Of a stretch of 64,000 bases of DNA, positions 43,455 through 52,554 are shown piece after piece. Source of the DNA: JANOMH01 sp031422295 (GTDB taxonomy: Bacteria > Pseudomonadota > Alphaproteobacteria > Rhodobacterales > Rhodobacteraceae); the NCBI GenBank assembly GCA_031422295.1, contig JANOQM010000053.1, positions 175,072 to 239,071 on the forward strand, written 5' to 3'. Both the position numbers and the translations under genes were made by a program. Numbering within the stretch: the first letter of the stretch is position 1; every line of letters starts with the position of its first letter. A model generated the notes under the pieces. The model worked only from the letters and a program-made list of their open reading frames with translations, was not told the DNA's origin and did not search any database.

Positions 43455-44129
43455 GTGAGCCGCCGAACACCGCCCGAACGCCGCTCGCATGTGATCAGCA
43501 CGTTGCGCAACAACTTTCTTGCCGGGCTGATCGTCATTGCCCCCATTGGCATGACCGTCTGGCTGATCTGGACATTGGCAGGCTGGATTGACGGCTGGGT
43601 GTTGCCGTTCGTGCCCAGCACGTTCAACCCCGAGGAATATATCGGGATCAATCTGCGCGGCGTTGGCGTGATCTTTTTCCTGCTGTTCACCATGGTCGTG
43701 GGCTGGATCGCCAAGGGGCTGATCGGCCGGTCGTTCATCCGCTGGGGCGAAGGCATGGTGGGCCGGATGCCGGTGATCCGGTCGATCTATAATGCGGTCA
43801 AACAAATTGCCGAGACGGTGTTTTCGCAGTCCGGCGCGTCGTTCAAAACCTCTTGTCTGGTCGAATTTCCCTGCAAAGGCACATGGTCGGTCGGGTTCAT
43901 CTCGACCCAGACTGGCGGCGAGATCCGGGATAAGACGCCGGGCGATCAGATTTTGACTGTGTTCATCCCGACCACGCCGAACCCGACCAATGGCTTCCTG
44001 ATCTTCATGCCCGCCAAAGACGTGATCGTGCTGGATATGTCGATCGAGGATGCGGCCAAGCTGATCATCTCCGGCGGTCTGGTGTCGCCGCCTGAAAAAC
44101 CCGACGTTTCTGCTTTGGCGCAGGTCTGA
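43455..44129 (+). CDS. DUF502 family membrane protein
   Basis: 224 residues with two membrane segments (about 20-42 and 68-88) and the DUF502 blocks LIVIAPIGMTVWLIW, PVIRSIYNAVKQIAETVF and VEFPCKGTWSVGFIS...VFIPTTPNPTNGFL. The biochemical role of the family is unknown, and plant members (COV) affect vascular patterning. GTG at 43455 follows AAAGG; a TTG seven codons upstream gives a longer but less likely form. Followed by the LysE-type gene after 3 bases. Confidence 0.85.
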   Translation: MSRRTPPERRSHVISTLRNNFLAGLIVIAPIGMTVWLIWTLAGWIDGWVLPFVPSTFNPEEYIGINLRGVGVIFFLLFTMVVGWIAKGLIGRSFIRWGEGMVGRMPVIRSIYNAVKQIAETVFSQSGASFKTSCLVEFPCKGTWSVGFISTQTGGEIRDKTPGDQILTVFIPTTPNPTNGFLIFMPAKDVIVLDMSIEDAAKLIISGGLVSPPEKPDVSALAQV

Positions 44130-44132
44130 TTG

Positions 44133-44738
44133 ATGCTGAGCGCGGGATTGACCGGCTTTGCCACGGGGTTTTCGCTGATCCTTGCCATCGGCGCGCAGAA
44201 TGCGTTTGTGCTGCGCCAAGGGCTGTTGCGGGTGCATGTATTCTGGCTGTGCCTGCTATGCGCAGTCTCTGACGCGCTGTTGATTGCGGCAGGGGTTGCC
44301 GGGTTTGGCGCTGTGGTGACACTATTCCCGGCGCTGCCCCGGATCATGAGCATTGGCGGCGGGCTGTTCCTGCTGGCCTATGGCGCGATGCGGTTTTGGG
44401 CGGCGTGGAAGGGTGATTATCAGCTGGTGTTGGCCGGCCAATCGGCGGGGCTATGGGCGACGCTGGCCGCCGGGGCCGCGTTTACCTGGCTGAACCCGCA
44501 TGTCTATCTGGATACACTGGCCCTGGTCGGCGCGGTATCAACCCAATTCACTGCCCCTGGAACCAAACTAAGCTTTGGACTGGGGGCGATGTCGGCGTCA
44601 TTCGTGTTTTTCTTCGGGCTGGGCTACGGCGCGCGATTTCTGGCGCCTTTGATGCAGCAAGCGCGGTCCTGGCGGGTATTAGATGGGCTGATCGGTGTGG
44701 TCATGTGGGCGCTGGCAGCCAAACTGCTGCTGGGCTAG
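44133..44738 (+). CDS. LysE/ArgO-family amino-acid exporter
   Basis: 201-residue inner-membrane protein with about six hydrophobic segments. The LysE signature GFSLILAIGAQNAFVLRQGL is at the N-terminus (about 10-29), and FTWLNPHVYLDTLALVG in the middle carries the conserved NPH. Arginine (ArgO) or lysine export is the usual function; the short separation from the DUF502 gene suggests cotranscription. ATG 44133 was preferred to the TTG at 44130. Confidence 0.88.
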   Translation: MLSAGLTGFATGFSLILAIGAQNAFVLRQGLLRVHVFWLCLLCAVSDALLIAAGVAGFGAVVTLFPALPRIMSIGGGLFLLAYGAMRFWAAWKGDYQLVLAGQSAGLWATLAAGAAFTWLNPHVYLDTLALVGAVSTQFTAPGTKLSFGLGAMSASFVFFFGLGYGARFLAPLMQQARSWRVLDGLIGVVMWALAAKLLLG

Positions 44739-44741
44739 CTG

Positions 44742-45515
44742 CTAAAGCGCCGTCCAGCCGCCATCGACCGAAATCGTCGTGCCGGTAATTTGTGCGGCCG
44801 CGTCTGAACACAGGAATACGGCCGTGCCACCCAATTGTTCAACCGTCGCAAATTCGCGGCTGGGCTGGCGCAGCAGCATGACCTCGCGGATGACAGTCTC
44901 GCGGTCCATGCCATGCGCCTTCATCTGATCGGGGATCTGTGCCTCGACCAATGGGGTCAGCACATAGCCAGGGCAGATCGCATTGGCGGTAATGTTCTGC
45001 CCGGCAGTTTCCAAAGCGGTGGTTTTGGTCAGTCCGACCAGACCATGCTTGGCGGCAATATAGGCGGCCTTGTAGGGGCTGGCGGTCAACCCATGCGCCG
45101 AGGCGATATTGACTACCCTGCCCCAGCCTGCGGCCCGCATCATCGGCAGGGCAATAGCCGTCGTGTGAAAGGCCGAGGACAGGTTGATGGCCAGAATCGC
45201 ATCCCATTTGTCGATGGGAAATTCCTCAATCGGTGCCACATGCTGAATGCCCGCATTATTTACCAGGATGTCACAGCGCCCGGCCTGTGCGACCAGCGCG
45301 CGGGCCTGTGCTGCATGGCGCAAGTCGGCGGCGATATACCGCACAGAGACGCCAAATTCGGTTCGCAGACTTTGGGCCAGATCGTGATCAGCGGTAGAAT
45401 CAGTGAACGAGTTCAGCACGATGTCCGCCCCGGCGCGGGCCAGTTCACGCGCGACCCCAAGGCCGATCCCGGAATTTGACCCGGTGACGATAGCAGTCTT
45501 GCCTGACAGTGACAT
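44742..45515 (-). CDS. bdhA: 3-hydroxybutyrate dehydrogenase (SDR family)
   Basis: 257-residue short-chain dehydrogenase: TGSNSGIGLG nucleotide motif (11-20), NNAG, catalytic Ser in NIASAHGL, YxxxK in YIAAKHG, and SVDGGWTAL end. The pattern of blocks (GIQHVAPIEEFP, HGLTASPYKAAYIAAKHGL, ICPGYVLTPLVE) matches D-3-hydroxybutyrate dehydrogenases, which oxidise 3-hydroxybutyrate to acetoacetate in PHB/ketone-body use. ATG 45515 has GGAG upstream; the open frame extends 40 codons further but with no family match. Confidence 0.9.
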   Translation of the reverse strand: MSLSGKTAIVTGSNSGIGLGVARELARAGADIVLNSFTDSTADHDLAQSLRTEFGVSVRYIAADLRHAAQARALVAQAGRCDILVNNAGIQHVAPIEEFPIDKWDAILAINLSSAFHTTAIALPMMRAAGWGRVVNIASAHGLTASPYKAAYIAAKHGLVGLTKTTALETAGQNITANAICPGYVLTPLVEAQIPDQMKAHGMDRETVIREVMLLRQPSREFATVEQLGGTAVFLCSDAAAQITGTTISVDGGWTAL

Positions 45516-45605
45516 GCGGTGGCTCCGATCCATGCAGATGTGGTGCTTTATGCGGCACCATCGGGGTAAACCCAAGGGCAGCCATGCCGTCGCGGGGCAC
45601 AAAAC

Positions 45606-45632
45606 AAAAAAACGCCCGCACAAGGCGGGCGT
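45606..45632 (-). terminator. Rho-independent terminator (minus strand)
   Basis: Stem ACGCCCGC / GCGGGCGT (45612-45619 and 45625-45632), 5-base loop, followed on the minus strand by a run of T (plus strand A7, 45606-45612). It faces leftward. Confidence 0.85.
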
Positions 45633-45680
45633 CAAGTTATTGAGGCAGGTTTCATACAGGCAAGAAACCTATCGAGCAGT
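45606..45680 (-). ncRNA. Candidate small RNA, about 75 bases
   Basis: The minus strand carries TTGGCC (45714-45709), exactly 17 bases, TATAAA (45691-45686), then about 75 bases ending in a rho-independent terminator. The predicted RNA has one hairpin (AGGTTTC/GAAACCT arms at 45670-45664 and 45653-45647, 10-base loop), a linker, and the terminator. It lies between bdhA and an upstream-facing peptide-binding-protein gene, with no minus-strand gene to its right that the terminator could serve. A compact intergenic RNA with promoter and terminator is the typical layout of Hfq-dependent regulators. I cannot name its family. Confidence 0.6.
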
Positions 45681-45685
45681 ACCCC

Positions 45686-45714
45686 TTTATAAGCATTCTC
45701 ACGCCCATGGCCAA
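45686..45714 (-). promoter_or_regulatory. Promoter of the candidate small RNA
   Basis: TTGGCC, 17-base spacer, TATAAA on the minus strand. Spacing is ideal for sigma-70; the -35 element CTTGGCC could also suit a heat-shock-type sigma factor. Start is predicted near 45680. Confidence 0.5.
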
Positions 45715-45793
45715 GCTAAAAGTTTGAAGTTGTTCACAAGGGCGTCTAGGCTGATGTCCAACAAACAAACCGGTCAGGGGGATTGTCGCCAAA

Positions 45794-47608
45794 ATGAACA
45801 CAGAATTTTTCCTTAAACTACGCGGACTTGCCGCCGCCACGGTCTTTGCCATGGCGGGGCATGCCGCCAGCGCCGACCCGCAATATGCCATAGCTATGTA
45901 TGGTGAACCGGCCCTGCCACCTGATTTTGTGGCCCTGCCCTATGCCAACCCGGATGCGCCGTTTGGCGGCCGGGTGGTCACGGCCGAGGTTGGGACCTTT
46001 GACAGCCTGAATCCTTATATCCAAAAGGGCACCGTTCCCTGGCAACTGACCTATCTGATTTCCGAAAGTTTGATGGGCCGGTCGCTGGACGAACCGTTCT
46101 CGCTTTACGGACTTTTGGCCGAATCGGTGGACACTGGTCCGAATCGCGAATGGGTCGAATTCACCTTGCGGCCCGAGGCGACGTTTTCGGACGGGGCCCC
46201 GGTCACGGTGGATGATGTGATCTGGTCGTTCGAAACTTTGGGCACGGTCGGGCATGGCCGCTATGCCGGGTTCTGGGGCAAGGTTGCCAGTATCGAGGCC
46301 ACCGGCGAAAGGTCGGTCAGGATCACGTTTAACGAGGCTGACCGCGAATTGGTCATGTTGGCTGGTCTGCGCCCGATCCTGCAAAAGGCGCAATGGGACG
46401 GGATCGATTTTGCCGAAAGCGGTATTGAAAATGTGCCGGTTACTTCGGGCCCCTATGTGGTTGAGAGTTACGAGGCCGGCCGGTTTGTGGTGCTGAAACG
46501 CAATCCGGATTATTGGGGCCAGAACATCCCGTTCCGGCGCGGCACCAATGTGATCGACGAGATCCGGATGGATTTTTATACCGACGAGACAGCCGCGTTC
46601 GAGGCGTTCAAAGTAGGTGACAGCACATTGACCCGCGAAAGCAATGTCGCCCGTTGGGACAGCCAGTATGATTTCCCGCTGGTGGCCTCTGGCGATATCA
46701 TCAAAGCCGAAATCCCACATCAGCGCCCGTCTGGCATGACTGGTTTTGTGATGAACACAAGGCTCGAGGTGTTTGCCGACTGGCGGGTCCGCGAAGCGAT
46801 GCTGCTGGCCTTCAACTTTGAGTTCATCAACGAGGCGATGACCGGGGGCGCACAGCCGCGCATCACTTCGTATTTCTCGAACTCACCTTTGGGCATGACG
46901 GCCGGCCCTGCCGAGGGCCGGGTGCTGGACATGCTGCAACCTTTTGCCGCCGATCTGCTGCCCGGCGCGATCGAAGGCTATGCCTTGCCGGTCAGTGACG
47001 GCACAGAACGCAACCGCGACGGTATTGCAGCCGCCACTGCGCTGTTGGCCGAGGCAGGCTGGACTGTGCAGGATGGTGTGTTGAAAAATGCCGCTGGAAC
47101 CGCGTTTGCCTTTGAAATTGTGCTACAATCGGGCAGTTCGGAAAACCAGTCGATTGTCGATATGTTCGTGGAATCCCTGTCCCGGCTAGGGATCATCGCG
47201 ACCGTGACCAATGTCGATGCCGCCCAATACAAGGAACGCACCGACGCGTATGATTTCGGCATGACCTATTACCGGCGCGGCCTGACCCTGTCACCGGGTA
47301 ACGAGCAGAACCTGTATTGGGGATCGGCACAGGCCGACGAGGTTGGTGGCCGCAATCTGATGGGGGCCAAATCACCGGCAATCGACGGATTGATAAATAC
47401 GCTGCTGACATCTTCTGTGCAGACCGATTTTGTTGCGGCGACGCAGGCACTGGACCGCGCCCTGACCAGCGGGCGTTATGTGATCCCGATCTATCAATGG
47501 AATGTGGCCCGGATTGCACATTCCAAGAACCTGCATTACCCCGAAACCTTGCCGCTGTTTGGCGATTGGCCGGGCTGGCAGCCGGATGTGTGGTGGTATG
47601 CAGAATAG
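45794..47608 (+). CDS. Oligopeptide-type ABC transporter substrate-binding protein (family 5)
   Basis: 604-residue periplasmic binding protein with signal peptide (about 1-27, ASA-DP). Family-5 blocks: GTFDSLNPYIQKGTVP, LAESVDTGPNREWVEFTLRPEATFSDGAPVTVDDV, TSGPYVVESYEAGRFVVLKRNPDYWG, and REAMLLAFNFEFINEAM. It resembles YejA, the binding protein of microcin C/oligopeptide import. No permease or ATPase genes follow it here, so the transporter would be elsewhere in the genome or it works as an orphan. The last bases overlap a small lipoprotein gene. Confidence 0.9.
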   Translation: MNTEFFLKLRGLAAATVFAMAGHAASADPQYAIAMYGEPALPPDFVALPYANPDAPFGGRVVTAEVGTFDSLNPYIQKGTVPWQLTYLISESLMGRSLDEPFSLYGLLAESVDTGPNREWVEFTLRPEATFSDGAPVTVDDVIWSFETLGTVGHGRYAGFWGKVASIEATGERSVRITFNEADRELVMLAGLRPILQKAQWDGIDFAESGIENVPVTSGPYVVESYEAGRFVVLKRNPDYWGQNIPFRRGTNVIDEIRMDFYTDETAAFEAFKVGDSTLTRESNVARWDSQYDFPLVASGDIIKAEIPHQRPSGMTGFVMNTRLEVFADWRVREAMLLAFNFEFINEAMTGGAQPRITSYFSNSPLGMTAGPAEGRVLDMLQPFAADLLPGAIEGYALPVSDGTERNRDGIAAATALLAEAGWTVQDGVLKNAAGTAFAFEIVLQSGSSENQSIVDMFVESLSRLGIIATVTNVDAAQYKERTDAYDFGMTYYRRGLTLSPGNEQNLYWGSAQADEVGGRNLMGAKSPAIDGLINTLLTSSVQTDFVAATQALDRALTSGRYVIPIYQWNVARIAHSKNLHYPETLPLFGDWPGWQPDVWWYAE

Positions 47609-47729
47609 GCTGATCTGGCTGCTGGCAGGGTGTATTGCCCTGTCAGCTTGTACCCCGGTGCGGATTGTTGGTGCTGCGGCTGCCGGGGCCACGAAAGTGG
47701 TTGTGGGGGCTGCTGATCTGGTCATCTGA
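47598..47729 (+). CDS. 43-residue lipoprotein overlapping the upstream gene's end
   Basis: An ATG at 47598, inside the last codons of the binding-protein gene but in another frame, opens 43 codons: MQNRLIWLLAGCIALSACTP, a full lipoprotein signal with lipobox LSAC (Cys18), then an Ala/Gly/Val-rich tail. The mature part is only 26 residues. No ribosome-binding site match is clear because the region is coding. The lipobox is convincing; function unknown. A palindromic terminator-like sequence follows. Confidence 0.6.
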   Translation: MQNRLIWLLAGCIALSACTPVRIVGAAAAGATKVVVGAADLVI

Positions 47730-47753
47730 CGCAGGGTTTGTGTCCCGACCGAG

Positions 47754-47772
47754 CCTCCGGCGGAGGTATTTT
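47754..47772 (+). terminator. Terminator-like hairpin
   Basis: CCTCCG-G-CGGAGG (47754-47766) followed by TATTTT. The stem is short (6 pairs). It sits 24 bases after the lipoprotein stop. The CCTCCGGCGGAGG palindrome is common in Rhodobacterales intergenic DNA. Confidence 0.45.
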
Positions 47773-47835
47773 AGCAACTCCGAAAATGCAAGACTGGCTG
47801 TGTTGTGCCCCTATTTTGGTTTGAATGAGAGTGTG

Positions 47836-48477
47836 ATGGTCAAGCTAGACATTATTTCCGATCCGATCTGCCCATGGTGCTATATCGGCAAGGCCAATCT
47901 GGACCGGGCGTTGGAACGCGCCGGCGATCATCCGTTCGAGATTGAATGGCATCCGTTCCAATTGAACCCCGATATGCCGCCCGAGGGGGCGGACCGGCGC
48001 AGCTATCTGGAGGCCAAGTTTGGCGGTAAAGCCGAGGCCGTGAAAATCTATGCGCGCGTCACAGAATACGCGGCCGCGGCGGGGTTGAGTTTCAATTTCG
48101 AGGCGATGGAACGCACCCCCAATACGCTGAACGCGCATCGGCTGATCCATTGGGCCGGGATCGAAGGCCGCCAGTCGCTGGTCGTCAGCGCCCTGTTCCG
48201 CGCCTATTTCACCGAAGGCCGCGATATTGGTGACGTCGAAGTGCTGGCCGATATCGCCGACAGCGCCGGGATGGATGGGGCCGTGGTAGCCCGGCTGCTG
48301 GCCACGGATGCCGACATCGCCGATATCCGCGACCGTGATGCGCACAGCCGTCAGATGGGGATTACATCGGTGCCGACATTCGTCGTCGATCAGCGCCACG
48401 CAGTGCCCGGCGCGCAACCGCCCGAGATGTGGGACAAGGTGATTGGTGAGATTATGGCGCAGCGGGTTAGCGGTTGA
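47836..48477 (+). CDS. DsbA-family oxidoreductase, FrnE-like
   Basis: 213-residue thioredoxin-fold protein without signal peptide, so cytosolic. Active-site motif CPWC (Cys12-Cys15) in SDPICPWCYIGKANLDRAL, a helical insertion (about 70-160), and the cis-proline strand GITSVPTFVVD near 175-185. FrnE-like proteins act as disulfide isomerases or in polyketide/2-hydroxychromene-2-carboxylate type reactions. The start at ATG 47836 matches the family; the open frame upstream crosses the hairpin and was dropped. Confidence 0.87.
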   Translation: MVKLDIISDPICPWCYIGKANLDRALERAGDHPFEIEWHPFQLNPDMPPEGADRRSYLEAKFGGKAEAVKIYARVTEYAAAAGLSFNFEAMERTPNTLNAHRLIHWAGIEGRQSLVVSALFRAYFTEGRDIGDVEVLADIADSAGMDGAVVARLLATDADIADIRDRDAHSRQMGITSVPTFVVDQRHAVPGAQPPEMWDKVIGEIMAQRVSG

Positions 48478-48496
48478 TTCACATCAAGAGTGACAT

Positions 48497-51400
48497 CTAA
48501 GACGTTTTAATCTTGGCCTTCTTCTCATCCATCACTTTTTCAGCCAAATCCTTGGCAATGGCAAATGCGCCCCTGATCTTGTCGGCCTCAGTGGTCCAGT
48601 CGCGGGCAATGACGATCTTATTGTCGCGGACTTTTGCGCCGCCTTTTTGATCCGCAATAAATTCAACCAGCCCGCGTGGTGACGCGAATTTATCATTGTG
48701 AAACTGCACAGTAGCCCCTTTTGGCCCGCCGTCCAGCTTGGCAATACCGGCCTTTTTGCACATCGCCTTGATCCGCACGACCAGCATCAGAGTGTTCACC
48801 TCTTTCGGCAAAGCACCGAACCGGTCAATCAGTTCGGCGGCGAACCCTTCCAGTTCGACCTTGGTCGACAGGTCGGACAGGCGGCGATACAGGCCCAGCC
48901 GCACATCAAGATCGGGGACGTAAGCCTCGGGGATCAGGACTGGCACGCCAAGGTTGATCTGCGGTGCCCAATGTCCGTCATCCAGCAACCCCTCGCCACC
49001 GCCGGATTTGATCCGGGCAATCTCGTCTTCCAGCATTTGCTGATATAATTCATAGCCCACTTCGCGCATCTGGCCCGATTGTTCTTCGCCCAGCAAATTG
49101 CCTGCACCGCGAATATCAAGGTCCTGACTGGCCAGCGTGAACCCCGCCCCAAGGGTGTCGAGCGAGCCCAGCACCCGCAGCCGTTTTTCCGCCGCAGGGG
49201 TCAGTTTCAGGCGCGGTTTGGTGGTCAGATAGGCGTAAGCGCGGGTTTTTGACCGGCCCACCCTGCCCCGGATCTGATAGAGTTGCGCCAGCCCGAACAT
49301 GTCGGCGCGGTGTACGATCATTGTGTTGGCAGTAGGGATATCAAGGCCGGATTCGACGATGCTGGTGGCCAGCAGAACGTCATATTTACCATCATAAAAC
49401 GCGTTCATCCGGTCATCCAACTCGCCTGCGGCCAGCTGGCCATGGGCGACAATGACCGTGATTTCGGGCACATGATCGCGCAGGAACGCCTCGATCTCGG
49501 CCAGGTCGCTGATCCGGGGCACCACAAAAAACGACTGGCCGCCACGATAATGTTCGCGCAGCAGCGCCTCGCGGATGGTGATGGTGTCAAATTCGCTGAC
49601 ATAGGTGCGGATCGCCAGCCGGTCGATTGGCGGGGTGCCGATAATGGATAGTTCGCGCACGCCAGACAGTGACATTTGCAGCGTGCGCGGGATCGGTGTG
49701 GCAGTCAGCGTCAGCACATGCACGTCCGAGCGCAGCTTTTTCAGCTGTTCCTTGTGTTGCACGCCAAAGTGCTGTTCTTCGTCAATGATCAGCAGCCCAA
49801 GGTTCTTGAACCGCACCGATTTGGCCAGAATGGCATGGGTGCCGATGACGATATCGACCGTCCCATGCGCCAGCCCCTCGCGGGCCAGATTGGCATCGCG
49901 GGTATTCACAAAGCGCGACAAGGTGCTGACATTGATCGGAAATCCGCGAAACCGTTCGGCAAAACCTTTGAAATGCTGCCGCGCCAGCAGGGTTGTGGGG
50001 GCCACAACCGCCACTTGCATGCCAGAGGCTGCCGCAACAAAGGCCGCGCGGATCGCTACTTCGGTTTTGCCAAAGCCGACATCGCCGCAAACCAGCCGGT
50101 CCATCGGATTGCCAGAGTCCAGATCGGCCAGCACATCGTCGATGGCCGATTGCTGATCGTCGGTTTCCTGATAGGGGAACCGCGCCAGAAACTGGTCCCA
50201 CATCCCATCTGGCGGTGCCAAGGCGGGGGCGGTGCGCAGCAATCGTTCGGCGGCAACCCGGATCAGCTGTTCGGCGATTTTCCGGATCCGGTCCTTCAGC
50301 CGGGCCTTTTTCGCCTGCCATGCGCCGCCGCCAAGGCGGTCCAGCAGCCCCTCCTCATGGCCAAACCGTGACAGCAGTTCGATATTCTCAACCGGCAGAT
50401 ACAGTTTTGTTTTCTCGGCATATTCCAGCAGCAGGCATTCATGCGCCGCCCCCAGCGCGGTGATCACTTCCATCCCCAGGTACCGCCCGACCCCGTGATC
50501 AACATGGACCACCAGATCGCCGGGGGTTAGCGTGTTAACCTCGGTCAGGAAATTTTCGGCCCGGCGGCGTTTCTTGGCGCTGCGCACTAACCGGTCGCCC
50601 AGCACATCCTGTTCGGAAATCACCGTCAGGCCAGGCGCCTCGAACCCATGTTCCAGCGGCCAGACCGCCAGATGTAGCCCCTGTTTGCCGATGCGGGTAA
50701 AATCAGTGACCGGAACTGCCTCGGTCAGCCCTTCGTCTTCGATCAACCCGGTCAGGCGTTCGCGCGCGCCTTCGGAATAGGATGCAATAATGACCGGGCC
50801 GCTGTCCAGTTTCACTTTAATATGGTCGTATAGGGCCCCGAACAGACTGATTTTTTCCTGCTGTCGTTCCGGCGCAAAGTTCCGCCCGATCCGTGCGCCC
50901 GCGTCAATCACGCCAGGTCCGAGGGCCTGTTTCAGTGGGCTGAACTGCAGCACCCGGCGGCCAGTCACCGCCGCATCCCAGCCCGCGTCATCCAGATACA
51001 GCAGGTCTGGTGGGGCCGGTTTATAGACCGTATCAACCCGGTTTTTCTGTTTCAGCGCATGTTGCCGGGTTTCATACTGGTCATGAATACTGTCCCACCG
51101 CGCCGCCCTGATCGGGCCGGACTGGTCATCCAGCGTGATGGACACGCCGGGCAGATAGTCGAACAATGTTTCCAGTTTTTCATGGAAAAACCCTAGCCAA
51201 TGTTCGACGCCTGCATGTTTGCGTCCGGCACTGACCGCCTCATATAGCGGGTCATCGGTGCCCGCCGCGCCAAATTCGATGCGGTAATTCTGGCGAAACC
51301 GGGTCACGGCGGCCTCGTCCAAGATGACCTCAGACACCGGGGCCAGTTCGACCAATGACAGCTTTTCCGTGGTGCGCTGCGTGCCCGGATCAAACCGCCG

Positions 51401-51958
51401 CGCGCCATCCAGCACATCGCCAAAGAAATCCAGCCGCACGGGTTGCGCCTGCCCCGGTGGAAAAATGTCGATAATCCCGCCGCGCAGCGCAAAATCGCCG
51501 GGCTCCATCACTGTCGGGCTTTGGGTATAGCCCATACGGGTCAGAAACCGGCGCAGGTCGGTCTGATCAACCCGTTCGCCGACCCGTGCCGAAAATGCCG
51601 CCTCTTGCAGCAATTGTCGGGCCGGAACCCGCTGCGTGGCCGCATTCAGCGTGGTCAGCAGCACAAATTCGGGCGGCATGACATGCACAAGGGCGGCCAA
51701 CGTGGCCATACGGGTCGCCGATAGTTCGGCATTCGGCGACACCCGGTCATAGGGCAGGCAATCCCAGCCCGGAAAGGTAAACACCGGCATCCCCGGCGCG
51801 AAAAAACCCAAGGCGGCCTGCATGGCCGACAGGCGTTTATCATCCCGCGCGATATGCAGCACAGGGCCGCTGGATTTGGCAATCTCGGCCAGAATCAACT
51901 GCGCGTCATAGCCTTCGGGGGCACCGCTGACCTGAATATGAAGGGGGGGCTGGGACAT
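48497..51958 (-). CDS. mfd: Transcription-repair coupling factor Mfd
   Basis: 1153-residue DNA translocase that removes RNA polymerase stalled at DNA damage and recruits UvrA. Domains in order: UvrB-homology region (about 10-350), RNA-polymerase-interacting CarD-like domain (LTPGDLVVHVDHGVGRYLGM, about 477-496), helicase core with Walker A CGDVGFGKTEVAIRAA, DEEQ box LLIIDEEQHFGVQHK, HVLTLTATPIPRTLQMSL, TRG-type QSFFVVPRISDL, and the C-lobe YQIRGRVGRSKTRAYAYL, then the TRCF domain. Full length and uninterrupted; 46 bases separate it from the gene at 52005. Confidence 0.97.
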   Translation of the reverse strand: MSQPPLHIQVSGAPEGYDAQLILAEIAKSSGPVLHIARDDKRLSAMQAALGFFAPGMPVFTFPGWDCLPYDRVSPNAELSATRMATLAALVHVMPPEFVLLTTLNAATQRVPARQLLQEAAFSARVGERVDQTDLRRFLTRMGYTQSPTVMEPGDFALRGGIIDIFPPGQAQPVRLDFFGDVLDGARRFDPGTQRTTEKLSLVELAPVSEVILDEAAVTRFRQNYRIEFGAAGTDDPLYEAVSAGRKHAGVEHWLGFFHEKLETLFDYLPGVSITLDDQSGPIRAARWDSIHDQYETRQHALKQKNRVDTVYKPAPPDLLYLDDAGWDAAVTGRRVLQFSPLKQALGPGVIDAGARIGRNFAPERQQEKISLFGALYDHIKVKLDSGPVIIASYSEGARERLTGLIEDEGLTEAVPVTDFTRIGKQGLHLAVWPLEHGFEAPGLTVISEQDVLGDRLVRSAKKRRRAENFLTEVNTLTPGDLVVHVDHGVGRYLGMEVITALGAAHECLLLEYAEKTKLYLPVENIELLSRFGHEEGLLDRLGGGAWQAKKARLKDRIRKIAEQLIRVAAERLLRTAPALAPPDGMWDQFLARFPYQETDDQQSAIDDVLADLDSGNPMDRLVCGDVGFGKTEVAIRAAFVAAASGMQVAVVAPTTLLARQHFKGFAERFRGFPINVSTLSRFVNTRDANLAREGLAHGTVDIVIGTHAILAKSVRFKNLGLLIIDEEQHFGVQHKEQLKKLRSDVHVLTLTATPIPRTLQMSLSGVRELSIIGTPPIDRLAIRTYVSEFDTITIREALLREHYRGGQSFFVVPRISDLAEIEAFLRDHVPEITVIVAHGQLAAGELDDRMNAFYDGKYDVLLATSIVESGLDIPTANTMIVHRADMFGLAQLYQIRGRVGRSKTRAYAYLTTKPRLKLTPAAEKRLRVLGSLDTLGAGFTLASQDLDIRGAGNLLGEEQSGQMREVGYELYQQMLEDEIARIKSGGGEGLLDDGHWAPQINLGVPVLIPEAYVPDLDVRLGLYRRLSDLSTKVELEGFAAELIDRFGALPKEVNTLMLVVRIKAMCKKAGIAKLDGGPKGATVQFHNDKFASPRGLVEFIADQKGGAKVRDNKIVIARDWTTEADKIRGAFAIAKDLAEKVMDEKKAKIKTS

Positions 51959-52004
51959 ATGCTCTATGTGCCGCGCCGGGCGGGTCCGTCAACCATCGCG
52001 CCGC

Positions 52005-52529
52005 TCAATATCCGGGAACAACAGCAAGGTTGTGATACATGCCAAACATCGCGGTGATGAATATCGATACCATACCAATGACTTGCGTCCAAAATCTGTG
52101 CTGGGTCAACCGCCGGAACAAGGTTTCTGCCTGCAGACCTTCGGCCTCGATCCGGCGCGCGGTGGACAGGGTCATGACGCCTACCAGTGTCATCGGGAAG
52201 GCGATCATCGAAATGGCTTGGGCAAATTCGATCTTGTACCACAGCGCCAGAACCAGCAGGCCAGTCAGCATGAATGACGTGAATCCCAGCAGCCACAGGC
52301 CGGATTCGCGGCCGATATACAGGATGCGGTTGACGTTCACCCGCACGATGTCTTCCAGATCAACCAACGCCTGCCCACCCTGCTTTTTCGCGCGCAGCAG
52401 CACATCATAGGGCACGCCAATCACCCAATGGCTGGCCGATGACCACACCACGGCCAGCACCGTCCAGAACCACAGGTTCTAAAACGACCGCGCGTCGATC
52501 ACGTCAAAGAGTGTTTTAGTCCAGTCCAA
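52005..52529 (-). pseudogene. Small membrane protein ("component of SufBCD complex" type), split by an in-frame TAG
   Basis: From TTG 52529 the frame reads MDWTKTLFDVIDARSF, then TAG (52481-52479), then NLWFWTVLAVVWSSASHWV and three hydrophobic segments to 52005. Related Rhodobacterales proteins, as I remember them, have a Ser between RSF and NLW, so one base change (TCG to TAG) explains the stop. Homologues carry the label 'component of SufBCD complex', but no suf genes are here and the function is unproven. A GTG at 52460 could restart translation of 151 residues. Sequencing error, recent mutation or restart are all possible. Confidence 0.65.
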
Positions 52530-52554
52530 CGAACAGCGCGCCCCCAAAGCAGCA

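Noticed and set aside
45606..45632. Terminator at 45.6 kb as end of bdhA
   Set aside because: bdhA starts at 45515 and runs away from it; the T-run direction and position do not fit.
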